Part shown: piece by piece, positions 32,862 to 39,088 of the stretch
How positions within the stretch are numbered: position 1 is the stretch's first letter
Layout of the letters: the number at the start of each line of letters is the position of its first letter
Origin: Chloroflexota bacterium
GTDB lineage: Bacteria; Chloroflexota; Anaerolineae; Promineifilales; Promineifilaceae
Assembly: GCA_024275635.1 (NCBI GenBank)
Contig: JAJRYT010000019.1
Coordinates: 1 to 39,253, forward strand
DNA length: 39,253 nucleotides
Direction: 5' to 3'
The notes under the pieces: model-generated
What the model was told of the DNA's origin: nothing
What the model saw: the letters and a program-made list of their open reading frames with translations, nothing else
Databases searched by the model: none
Translations under genes and position numbers: made by a program

Positions 32862-32930
32862 ACGGTAGAGCCGGGGACTGGGATGTCCTCTACCGTTGTT
32901 AATTAGAGCAGTGGAGTCTCCCAGTCCCCG
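32862..32930. other. Two interleaved perfect helices (pseudoknot-like element)
   Basis: Helix 1 is ACGGTAGAG (32862-32870) with CTCTACCGT (32888-32896). Helix 2 is CGGGGACTGGGA (32872-32883) with TCCCAGTCCCCG (32919-32930). The 5' arm of helix 2 lies in the loop of helix 1 and its 3' arm lies beyond, the order of an H-type pseudoknot. No T-run follows and no known RNA family was recognised. It lies in the 625-bp non-coding island between the DUF421 and arsR genes. Confidence 0.6.
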
Positions 32931-33004
32931 ACTTTAGGCTTGAATATTTCCTTTGCCACTCCTCGAATTTGCCCCTTCCTGATCACGTGCATCACTTTGG
33001 GCAC

Positions 33005-33119
33005 GTTCGTTTATAACTTTGGCGTTTGAAAAATTGTAACCAGGTAATTGGTAACTGGTAATTACCCAATTACTCAATTACCAATTACCAGCAAACTGCA
33101 AAGTTAATTTTGAACGAAC
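33005..33119. repeat. Large imperfect palindrome around AATTAC repeats (locus 2)
   Basis: The left arm GTTCGTTTATAACTTTGG (33005-33022) and the right arm (33093-33119) are inverted relatives. Read on the minus strand the right arm is GTTCGTTCAAAATTAACTTT followed by GCAGTTT. Between them is GTAATTGGTAACTGG and four AATTAC units (33060-33089), the same family as at 29354-29410. The right arm overlaps the end of a transposase remnant, so the arms may be insertion-sequence ends. Confidence 0.6.
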
Positions 33120-33229
33120 CCTTTGTACCTGCGTATTGCCCGCCAGGCCATCTGGTAAGAAAAGAACCCCAAATCTGGCTTGCCTCTCCGCTTGATGAAG
33201 CGATAGTCATGCTCCACGATGTTATATTC
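33104..33229 (-). pseudogene. IS6-like transposase remnant (C-terminal end)
   Basis: Read on the minus strand, 41 codons give EYNIVEHDYRFIKRRGKPDL followed by GFFSYQMAWRAIRRYKGF and a TAA at 33104-33106. NIVEHDYRFIKRR matches the conserved C-terminal block NIVEQDHRFIKRR of IS6/IS240 transposases, including the catalytic Glu. An in-frame TAG (33230-33232) lies just before it, and the DD part of the DDE site is not recognisable upstream, so this is a decayed fragment. Confidence 0.75.
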
Positions 33230-33360
33230 CTATACTGGCTTGGCCTTCGTTCCAGGAGTCAACAAAACTGGTTTTTGCATAGTGCGCGGGCTGCACATGA
33301 CGCGCCAGATTGTACTCTCTTGTCATCCAAAATTCCGCCCACATGGCGCTATCTTTATCC

Positions 33361-33389
33361 TTGACATTCGCTGCCATCCCAGCTAAAAT
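33361..33389 (+). promoter_or_regulatory. Sigma-70 promoter of the arsR cluster
   Basis: A perfect -35 TTGACA (33361-33366), a 17-bp spacer and -10 TAAAAT (33384-33389) make this the best promoter in the window. The predicted start of transcription, about 33396, falls inside the repressor operator. Confidence 0.8.
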
Positions 33390-33394
33390 AGCAC

Positions 33395-33420
33395 AATATA
33401 TGAATAGGTATTCAGGTATT
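33395..33420. promoter_or_regulatory. ArsR/SmtB-type 12-2-12 operator
   Basis: The half-sites AATATATGAATA (33395-33406) and TATTCAGGTATT (33409-33420) flank a GG centre and match as an inverted repeat in 10 of 12 positions. The core TGAATA-GG-TATTCA is perfect. This is the form of site bound by zinc sensors of the ArsR/SmtB family such as CzrA. It lies over the predicted transcription start, so metal-free repressor would block the promoter. Confidence 0.8.
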
Positions 33421-33425
33421 TAATA

Positions 33426-33743
33426 ATGGACAAACTACAAACTGCGACCAAAACCGCGATTGATGAACTGGTAGCGGCCCAGATAGCCGAGCTGTTCAGC
33501 GCCCTGAGCGACACCAGCCGGATACGAATTATCGCTGCCCTGACAGACGGTGAGATGAATGTGAGCGCATTAGCCGAGATGGTGGGCATCAGCGAATCGG
33601 CCGTTTCCCACCATATGCGCCATTTACGGCAGATGCGGTTGGTGCGGGGGCGCAAAGACGGCCGTTACGTCTTCTACAGCCTGGACGATGACCACATCAA
33701 CGACCTTTTCCGCTGCGGCCTGGAGCACGTGCTGCATGGCTAA
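33426..33743 (+). CDS. ArsR/SmtB-family metal-sensing repressor, CzrA-like
   Basis: The 105-residue winged-helix repressor shows LFSALSDTSRIRIIAALTDG, the recognition helix MNVSALAEMVGISESAVSHH with MRHLRQMRLVRGRKDGRYVF, and a last helix with metal ligands D88, H90, H101 and H104. This D-x-H...H-x-x-H set in the alpha5 helix is the zinc/cobalt site of CzrA; no alpha3N cysteine site (CxC) is present. It should leave its operator (33395-33420) when metal binds and release the cluster that follows. Start ATG 33426 lies 5 bp after the operator, so the leader is short and lacks a clear Shine-Dalgarno. Confidence 0.95.
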   Translation: MDKLQTATKTAIDELVAAQIAELFSALSDTSRIRIIAALTDGEMNVSALAEMVGISESAVSHHMRHLRQMRLVRGRKDGRYVFYSLDDDHINDLFRCGLEHVLHG

Positions 33744-34062
33744 ACCGCGCCGGTTGAAGCTGCTGGTCACGCTGGTCATCCTCATCACGGCAACCAGCGT
33801 CGTGGGCCATTTTGCCGCCGACGCCATCTGCGTGGCGCGGGACGCCGGCGGCGGCGCCGAATGCACGTCCGGCAATGTGGCCGACGGCCGTTCTGGTTCC
33901 GCATCGCCGGTGACGGCCGATCTTCATGGCAGTTTTAACTTGCCGTCAGATCTCCCGGCTCTTTCCCCGATTGCCCTGGCCTTCGTCCTGGTTATCATCA
34001 CATTAACTCACCTGCCATATTTCCTCGCTCCATCTCCGCCTCCCCCAAAGCTGCTGCCCTGA
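33736..34062 (+). CDS. Small membrane protein of unknown function
   Basis: This 108-residue protein overlaps the arsR stop by 8 bp, so it is translationally coupled. An N-terminal helix (LKLLVTLVILITATSVVGHF, residues about 7-26) and a C-terminal helix (LSPIALAFVLVIITLTHLPYF) bracket a loop of about 50 residues with two cysteines (AICVARDAGGGAECTSGN). The tail is Pro-rich (APSPPPPKLLP). I recognise no family. Its place between a metal sensor and a metal ATPase suggests an accessory role in metal handling, but this is only context. Confidence 0.72.
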   Translation: MAKPRRLKLLVTLVILITATSVVGHFAADAICVARDAGGGAECTSGNVADGRSGSASPVTADLHGSFNLPSDLPALSPIALAFVLVIITLTHLPYFLAPSPPPPKLLP

Positions 34063-34232
34063 AAATTATGAAGGATGAAGGATGAATTTTCATCCCCCGT
34101 GGTGCAGCTGCGCCACGAGGCAACTTTCCTGAAACAGATTGCTCCTTCAGCCTAGCTGATTCTCAACAACGACAGCGTTGCCATCACTGGCAAACGCCGG
34201 AACTAAAATTCCCAATTTATCAGGACTAATAA

Positions 34233-36662
34233 ATGATGGAAAAAACGATTGAATTAGATATTCCGCTGGTAGCGCCAGACATTGACGATGTGCCGGACGG
34301 CTGCCTTTGCCACCTGGAGGCCGCCATGCAAAACCAGCGAGGCATTTTGCGGGCGCACGTCAAATATGACAAAGAACCGCCGCAGCTTTGCCTCCATTAC
34401 GACCCCAATCTCATCTCGCTGACGGCCGTACAACGCATCGCCCACGAAGCTGGCAGCGAGTTCACCAACCGCTACCGGCACGAAACCATCCCCTTCTCCG
34501 GGATGGACGCCGCCGACGCCGCCACCGGTTTGGCCCAATCGCTGGAAAAACTGCCCGGCATGTTACACGCCAGCGTCAATTATGCCGCCGGACTGGCTTT
34601 TGTCGCTTACGATACCCGGACGCTGCAACGGCCGTCTATCCGGCAAGCGATTCAACACCTGGGTTACAAAGTAGTGACGGGGACGGCCGTTCCCGCCGCC
34701 CCGCCTGGAGAAGCAGACAAACATGAAGGCGAACACGACGAGCATGACCACGGCAGCGCCCCCGCCTTCCTGCCCCACTGGATGCAGGAACGGTGGGCGC
34801 TCATCCTGGTCGGCCTGGCCGGGCTGTTCTTCCTGGCCGGCTGGCTGGGCGAGAGCTTCTTCGGACTGCCGCAGAACATCGCCCTGATCTTCTTCATCCT
34901 GGCTTACATCGCCGGGGGGTACGACATCGCCACCCACGCCATCCCCGGCCTGCTCAAAGGCAATTTTGACACCGACGTGCTGATGCTGGCAGCGGCGGCC
35001 GGCGCGGCTATTTTGGGCGAATGGACAGAAGGCGCCTTTTTACTCTTCCTCTTCAGCCTGGGCCACGCCGGAGAACATTACGCCCTGGATCGCGCCCGCA
35101 GCGCCGTCAACGCCCTGGGCGAACTGATGCCCAAAACGGCCCGCGTCAAGCGAGGCGATCAAATCGTTGAGGAACCGGTGGCCCAGCTGCGGGTAGGCGA
35201 TGTCGTCATCGTCCGTCCCGGCGACCGGGTTCCGGTGGATGGAGAAGTGGTCTCCGGCAGCAGCGCCATTGACCAGAGTCCTATCACCGGCGAGAGCGTG
35301 CCCGTGGAAAAAACGAGCGGCGACGAGGTCTTTGCGGGCACGATTAACCAGGAAGCGGCGCTGGACGTGCGCGTCACCCGGCTGGCGAAGGACAATACCC
35401 TCAGCCGCGTCATGCAGATGGTGGCTGAAGCCCAAAGCCAGCAGAGTCCGACGCAGCAGTTCACCCAAAAATTCACCGCCAAATTTGTGCCGGCAGTGCT
35501 GGCGCTGGTGGCGCTGGTGGCGGTCATCCCTCCCCTTTTCGGCTGGATGTCCCTGCAAGACAGCTTTTACCGGGCTATGCTGCTGCTGGTAGCCGCTTCC
35601 CCCTGCGCGTTGGCGCTGGGCACGCCCGCTTCCGTCCTGGCCGGGATCGCTCAAGCGGCGCGCAATGGCGTTCTCATCAAAGGGGGCGTTCATCTGGAGA
35701 ATTTAGGGGGCATCAAGGTAATGGCCTTTGACAAGACAGGCACGTTGACAGAAGGGAAGTTCCAGGTGACGGACGTGGTTCCGCTGAATGGGGCCGGGCC
35801 GGACGCTCTGCTGCAGATTACGGCCGCCGTCGAACAGCAGTCGAACCATCCATTGGCGCTGGCGATTGTGCGCACGGCGCAGGAGCGGGGATTGACCTTA
35901 CCCGCCGCCAATGGGTTGGAGAATGTGACCGGGCGCGGCGTGAGGAGTGAGGTAGACGGCCGTCCCGTCCTCATCGGCTCCCTCAAGCTGTTTCACGAGA
36001 CGGACAACCACATTCGGGACGACAACGTGATACAAACCATCGCCCAATTCGAGGGCGAAGGCAAGACGACCATGGCCGTCAGTCACGGCGGGCAGTTCCT
36101 GGGCGTCCTGGCGCTGGCCGACACGCCCCGCCCCGGCGTGAAAGAGACGTTGCAGCAGTTGTTAGACATGGGCGTAAAAAAGCTGATCATGCTCACCGGC
36201 GACAACGCGGACGTGGCCCGCAACATCGCCAAAGAGGTAGGCGTCACCGACGTGCAGGCAGAATTGTTGCCGGAAGACAAACTGACCACCATCAAGCAGC
36301 TTTTGCAAACGCATGGCGCGGTGGCGATGACGGGCGACGGCGTCAACGACGCCCCGGCATTGGCAACGGCGACGGTGGGCATTGCCATGGGCGGGGCGGG
36401 CACGGCCGTCGCCCTGGAGACGGCCGACGTGGCCCTGATGGCCGACGATTTAAGCAAGCTGCCCTTTGCCGTCGGCCTCAGCCGCGCCAGCCGGGCTATC
36501 ATCAAGCAAAACCTGGGCGTCTCCCTGGGCGTCATCGGCCTCCTGCTTGTCACTTCTGTGGCCGGGGTGATGGACTTGAGTTGGGCGGTGGTTCTGCACG
36601 AGGGCAGCAGCATTGTGGTGGTGCTGAACGCGCTGCGGCTGCTACGTTACCGGCAGGCGTAG
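34233..36662 (+). CDS. P1B-4-type heavy-metal-transporting ATPase (Zn/Co class)
   Basis: This 809-residue pump uses ATP to export divalent metal from the cytoplasm. The transmembrane metal site is SPC (456-458) in helix 6 and HEGSS (789-793) in the last helix, the P1B-4 pattern, rather than CPC of Cu or Zn/Cd pumps. Catalytic motifs are ITGESVPVEK, DKTGTLTEG with phosphorylated D500, SNHPLALAIV, MLTGDNADVA and MTGDGVNDAPALA. The N-terminus is unusual: two HMA-like folds have lost CxxC (one has CLC at 24-26, one has GMDAADA at 90-96), followed by a His-rich linker (H164-H173). P1B-4 pumps are usually shorter, without this extension. AGGAC lies before ATG 34233. Confidence 0.95.
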   Translation: MMEKTIELDIPLVAPDIDDVPDGCLCHLEAAMQNQRGILRAHVKYDKEPPQLCLHYDPNLISLTAVQRIAHEAGSEFTNRYRHETIPFSGMDAADAATGLAQSLEKLPGMLHASVNYAAGLAFVAYDTRTLQRPSIRQAIQHLGYKVVTGTAVPAAPPGEADKHEGEHDEHDHGSAPAFLPHWMQERWALILVGLAGLFFLAGWLGESFFGLPQNIALIFFILAYIAGGYDIATHAIPGLLKGNFDTDVLMLAAAAGAAILGEWTEGAFLLFLFSLGHAGEHYALDRARSAVNALGELMPKTARVKRGDQIVEEPVAQLRVGDVVIVRPGDRVPVDGEVVSGSSAIDQSPITGESVPVEKTSGDEVFAGTINQEAALDVRVTRLAKDNTLSRVMQMVAEAQSQQSPTQQFTQKFTAKFVPAVLALVALVAVIPPLFGWMSLQDSFYRAMLLLVAASPCALALGTPASVLAGIAQAARNGVLIKGGVHLENLGGIKVMAFDKTGTLTEGKFQVTDVVPLNGAGPDALLQITAAVEQQSNHPLALAIVRTAQERGLTLPAANGLENVTGRGVRSEVDGRPVLIGSLKLFHETDNHIRDDNVIQTIAQFEGEGKTTMAVSHGGQFLGVLALADTPRPGVKETLQQLLDMGVKKLIMLTGDNADVARNIAKEVGVTDVQAELLPEDKLTTIKQLLQTHGAVAMTGDGVNDAPALATATVGIAMGGAGTAVALETADVALMADDLSKLPFAVGLSRASRAIIKQNLGVSLGVIGLLLVTSVAGVMDLSWAVVLHEGSSIVVVLNALRLLRYRQA

Positions 36663-37280
36663 ATGAATAACCAACGCAACCTGGTTGTGTATCGCCTGTA
36701 CGCGCCGGGGTATGATTGGCTGGTACGGCCGTTATTCCACACCGCCCGCCAACGGGCCATCAAACTGCTCCAATTGCAGCCGGGGGAACGATTGCTCCTC
36801 TCCGGGGCAGGGACGGGGCTAGATTTGCCCTTGATTCCGTCCGGGGTGCGGGTGACGGCCGTTGACCTGAGCTATCCCATGCTGCAAAAGGGGCGGGAGA
36901 AGGGGAACGGCCGTGCCGCCTTCGCCTTGATGGATGCCCAACAATTGGGGCTGGCCGACGCTTCGTTTGATGCCATTGTTTTGAACCTCATTCTCAGCGT
37001 CGTACCTGACGGGGCGGCCGCTTTTGCCGAAGCGTGGCGGACGCTGCGCCCCGGCGGCCAGGCGGTAATTTTTGATAAGTTTTTGCCGGAGGACGGCCGT
37101 CTTTCCCCCCTGCGCCAGTTTGTTGGTAAGATCATTGCCCGGCTGGGAACTGACCCCAACCGCCGCTTGAACGATATGCTGCATGCCACAGAACTGGTAA
37201 GCGTCGAACGGAACGAAGCCAGCCTGTTTCGCGGTCAATACCGGATCGTGTTGCTGCGCAAACCAGGGAGAGAGGGGTAA
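36663..37280 (+). CDS. Class I SAM-dependent methyltransferase, PmtA/UbiE-like
   Basis: The 205-residue protein starts directly after the ATPase stop codon, so it is coupled to it. SAM-site motifs are RLLLSGAGTGLDLPLI, VTAVDLSYPMLQKGRE, ALMDAQQLGLADASFDAIVL and EAWRTLRPGGQAVIFDKFLP. The first motif reads SGAGTG where most relatives have GxGTG after an acidic residue. The ending (DPNRRLNDMLHATELVSVER) resembles bacterial phosphatidylethanolamine/quinone methyltransferases. The substrate is unknown; a lipid or a metal/metalloid-related thiol would both fit the cluster. Three ACGGCCGT octamers and one in-frame variant lie in the gene. Confidence 0.88.
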   Translation: MNNQRNLVVYRLYAPGYDWLVRPLFHTARQRAIKLLQLQPGERLLLSGAGTGLDLPLIPSGVRVTAVDLSYPMLQKGREKGNGRAAFALMDAQQLGLADASFDAIVLNLILSVVPDGAAAFAEAWRTLRPGGQAVIFDKFLPEDGRLSPLRQFVGKIIARLGTDPNRRLNDMLHATELVSVERNEASLFRGQYRIVLLRKPGREG

Positions 37281-37283
37281 CTT

Positions 37284-37370
37284 ATGACCACCTACGCTGT
37301 TTTCAACGCTGTCGCCAACTGGGCTATCGGCGGCAGCGTGATTATCTGGCTGACGATCATCATCAATTAA
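37284..37370 (+). CDS. 28-residue membrane peptide
   Basis: A very short frame begins MTTYAVFNAVANWAIGG and continues into a hydrophobic stretch (SVIIWLTIIIN) to TAA at 37368-37370. GAGGGG lies 8 nt before the ATG, the start is 3 bp after the methyltransferase stop, and the next gene begins 21 bp later. It would form one membrane helix. I recognise no family; short hydrophobic peptides of this kind can be subunits of membrane complexes or toxins. Coding is supported by the ribosome site, the tight packing and the membrane-helix character. Confidence 0.55.
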   Translation: MTTYAVFNAVANWAIGGSVIIWLTIIIN

Positions 37371-37391
37371 TTAGTCAGTGGAGTCACAACA

Positions 37392-37964
37392 ATGACATGG
37401 CTTTATACCGGGTTAACTGTCTCAATAGCCATCTGGATCGTATTAGCCATTTATGTCTTCGGGCAAATAAAAAAGATATATGATAAGGGAGATCCCTATA
37501 CGACTAAACTGCTGACTGTTTGGTTTGTGATGTGGGCATTCCACCACACACCAGTGATTCTGGCCTCGGTATACGGCGTGTGGCCGCTGCCGATAAACAA
37601 AATAGTGGCTGGGGCCGGGGGAGCGATCATCTTTCTCTCCGGAATCATCATCTTAACCGCCGGTATGGGAACGTTTGGTTCCTATGATCGAAGCGCGGGG
37701 AAAGATACATCCAAACTCATCACCGGCGGCATTTACCGCTGGAGCAGAAACCCGCAGTTTATCGGCTGGGGCTTGATCCTGCTGGGCGTCTCGTTCGCGG
37801 GACCTTCGGGGTTCGCTTTGGCGCTCACCATCCTGTTTATGATGGTTCTTCACTGGTATACAGTTCGGCTGACAGAGCCTTACCTGGAACGTTTGCATGG
37901 CGAGGCGTACCTTGTGTACAAATCGAAAGCGGCCAGGTGGATTAGGAAACCCAAAAAAGAGTAG
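37392..37964 (+). CDS. Isoprenylcysteine-carboxymethyltransferase-like membrane protein
   Basis: The 190-residue membrane protein has about five hydrophobic helices and the C-terminal SAM-binding signature GGIYRWSRNPQFIGWGLILL followed by LHWYTVRLTEPYLERLHGEA and YLVYKSKAARWI. This signature (RxPxxxG then E..L...G..Y..Y) marks the ICMT/phospholipid-methyltransferase fold. Bacteria have no prenylated proteins of the usual kind, so the target is more likely a lipid, quinone or small thiol. GGAG lies 8 nt before ATG 37392. A second protein of the same fold is encoded at 38478. Confidence 0.85.
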   Translation: MTWLYTGLTVSIAIWIVLAIYVFGQIKKIYDKGDPYTTKLLTVWFVMWAFHHTPVILASVYGVWPLPINKIVAGAGGAIIFLSGIIILTAGMGTFGSYDRSAGKDTSKLITGGIYRWSRNPQFIGWGLILLGVSFAGPSGFALALTILFMMVLHWYTVRLTEPYLERLHGEAYLVYKSKAARWIRKPKKE

Positions 37965-37979
37965 AAGGGAGTGTATTTG

Positions 37980-38438
37980 ATGAGAATAAAACTGATCGTT
38001 TTTACCCTGTTTACGCTTGTCCTGGCCGCCTGTGCTGGCAGCGGGCCAACGGCTGCCGAACCGCCGACACCCCGGCCAACAGAGATGCCAACACCCGATC
38101 CCGTTATTCTGGGGCGCGAGGCGTTCATCCGCATTTGCGCCGCCTGCCATGGCCCGAATGCTGAAGGCTACGCTAACGAGTTAAATGCGCCGGCGTTGGA
38201 TGCCACTGAACATGCCTCAGAACACCCTGATCAGCAAATCCACGATTGGATCGTCAACGGCAAACTGGGATTGGGGCGCGAAATGCCGGCTCAGGGGGAG
38301 AACCTAACTGATGAAGAAGTACACGCTGTCATCGCTTATTTGCAAACGTTGTGGACGGAGGAACAACTAGCTGTGCAGCAAGACATTACCTCGCGCTGGC
38401 CGGCCACGCCAGAACCAACCTGGACGCCGGGGCCATGA
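37980..38438 (+). CDS. Lipoprotein cytochrome c
   Basis: The 152-residue protein starts MRIKLIVFTLFTLVLAACAG with a lipobox (LAAC), so it is lipid-anchored on the outer face of the membrane. A Pro/Thr linker (PPTPRPTEMPTPDPV) leads to a single class I haem domain: FIRICAACHGPNAEGYANEL with the CxxCH haem site, the axial Met probably in LGLGREMPAQGENLT, and the last helix EEVHAVIAYLQTLW. It can carry electrons to a terminal oxidase or reductase. The start is ATG 37980, with GGGAGTG 6-12 nt before it. Confidence 0.92.
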   Translation: MRIKLIVFTLFTLVLAACAGSGPTAAEPPTPRPTEMPTPDPVILGREAFIRICAACHGPNAEGYANELNAPALDATEHASEHPDQQIHDWIVNGKLGLGREMPAQGENLTDEEVHAVIAYLQTLWTEEQLAVQQDITSRWPATPEPTWTPGP

Positions 38439-38477
38439 AGCGAGTCGGAACAAGGAAGCAAAGATTTGAGGGGGAAT

Positions 38478-39050
38478 ATGATGATTTTCAGGGGTAGTTT
38501 AACGGCCGTATTTATTCTGCTGACGTTGATTCGGCTGTACTATGCGCGGCAAGCCGGCGGGACAGGGGAAACCGGCGGCGGCGGGGAAAGTCCATTGCGT
38601 GCGGCTCTGCTGCGATGGCTCAACTTGCTGGCCGCCGCAGCCACGCTTCTGTACCTCATTACTCCGCAACTGATGCGTTGGTCAGCGCTGCGGATGCCGG
38701 TATGGCTGCGCTGGGTGGGCATGGTCATGGGCCTCATGACCATCATCCTGTTCCTTTGGGTTCATCACGCCTTGGGCCGGAACTGGTCTACCTCTGTGCA
38801 GGCTAAAGAGCAGCATACGTTGGTTATCAGCGGCCCTTATCGCTGGGTGCGCCACCCAATGTATACCACGATCTTTATCTGGGCGTTGGCTTTCTTGCTG
38901 CTGTCAGCTAACTGGTTCGTTGGCGTTACCTGGCTGGCGTTAAGCATTGTGGCTGCCTCAAGAGTGGGCATGGAAGAGGCGGCGTTGATTAGAAAATTTG
39001 GCGCTGAATACCGGACCTACAGGCAGCGCACCGGGCGGTTTCTGCCTTGA
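38478..39050 (+). CDS. Second isoprenylcysteine-carboxymethyltransferase-like membrane protein
   Basis: The 190-residue protein has about five hydrophobic helices and the same fold as the protein encoded at 37392. The SAM signature is SGPYRWVRHPMYTTIFIWAL (R-x-x-x-R-H-P-M) and VGMEEAALIRKFGAEYRTYR near the end. This RHPMY form is the standard bacterial ICMT-like motif, whereas the first copy has RNPQF, so the two have diverged and may modify different things. GAGGGGG lies before ATG 38478 (a second ATG follows at 38481). An ACGGCCGT octamer is at 38502-38509. Confidence 0.87.
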   Translation: MMIFRGSLTAVFILLTLIRLYYARQAGGTGETGGGGESPLRAALLRWLNLLAAAATLLYLITPQLMRWSALRMPVWLRWVGMVMGLMTIILFLWVHHALGRNWSTSVQAKEQHTLVISGPYRWVRHPMYTTIFIWALAFLLLSANWFVGVTWLALSIVAASRVGMEEAALIRKFGAEYRTYRQRTGRFLP

Positions 39051-39059
39051 TTGGCGAAC

Positions 39060-39088
39060 CCTCCCGGAGGTTCTGAACCTCCAGGAGG
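39060..39088. repeat. Dispersed palindrome (copy 2)
   Basis: CCTCCCGGAGGTT (39060-39072) and AACCTCCAGGAGG (39076-39088) form a 13-bp stem with one mismatch around a 3-nt loop. It is the simple form of the element seen at 5676-5730. No T-run follows. The remaining 165 bp to the window end show no gene. Confidence 0.7.

Larger units (their letters stand above)
944..38509. repeat. Highly iterated palindromic octamer ACGGCCGT (about 50 sites)
   Basis: By manual count the octamer occurs about 50 times between these limits, roughly one per 0.8 kb; base composition predicts about one in the window. About 20 sites are the longer AACGGCCGTT. Examples are 944-951, 4053-4060, 4529-4536, 4748-4755, 4810-4817, 5190-5197, 7452-7459, 8315-8322, 11808-11815, 12797-12804 and 38502-38509. 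Most are in genes, read as Thr-Ala-Val or Asn/Asp-Gly-Arg; a few lie between genes. None occurs from 952 to 4052. Confidence 0.85.

Noticed and set aside
35040-35693. A 217-codon antisense frame in the metal ATPase gene
   Set aside because: It lies opposite conserved ATPase motifs and has no recognisable domain.
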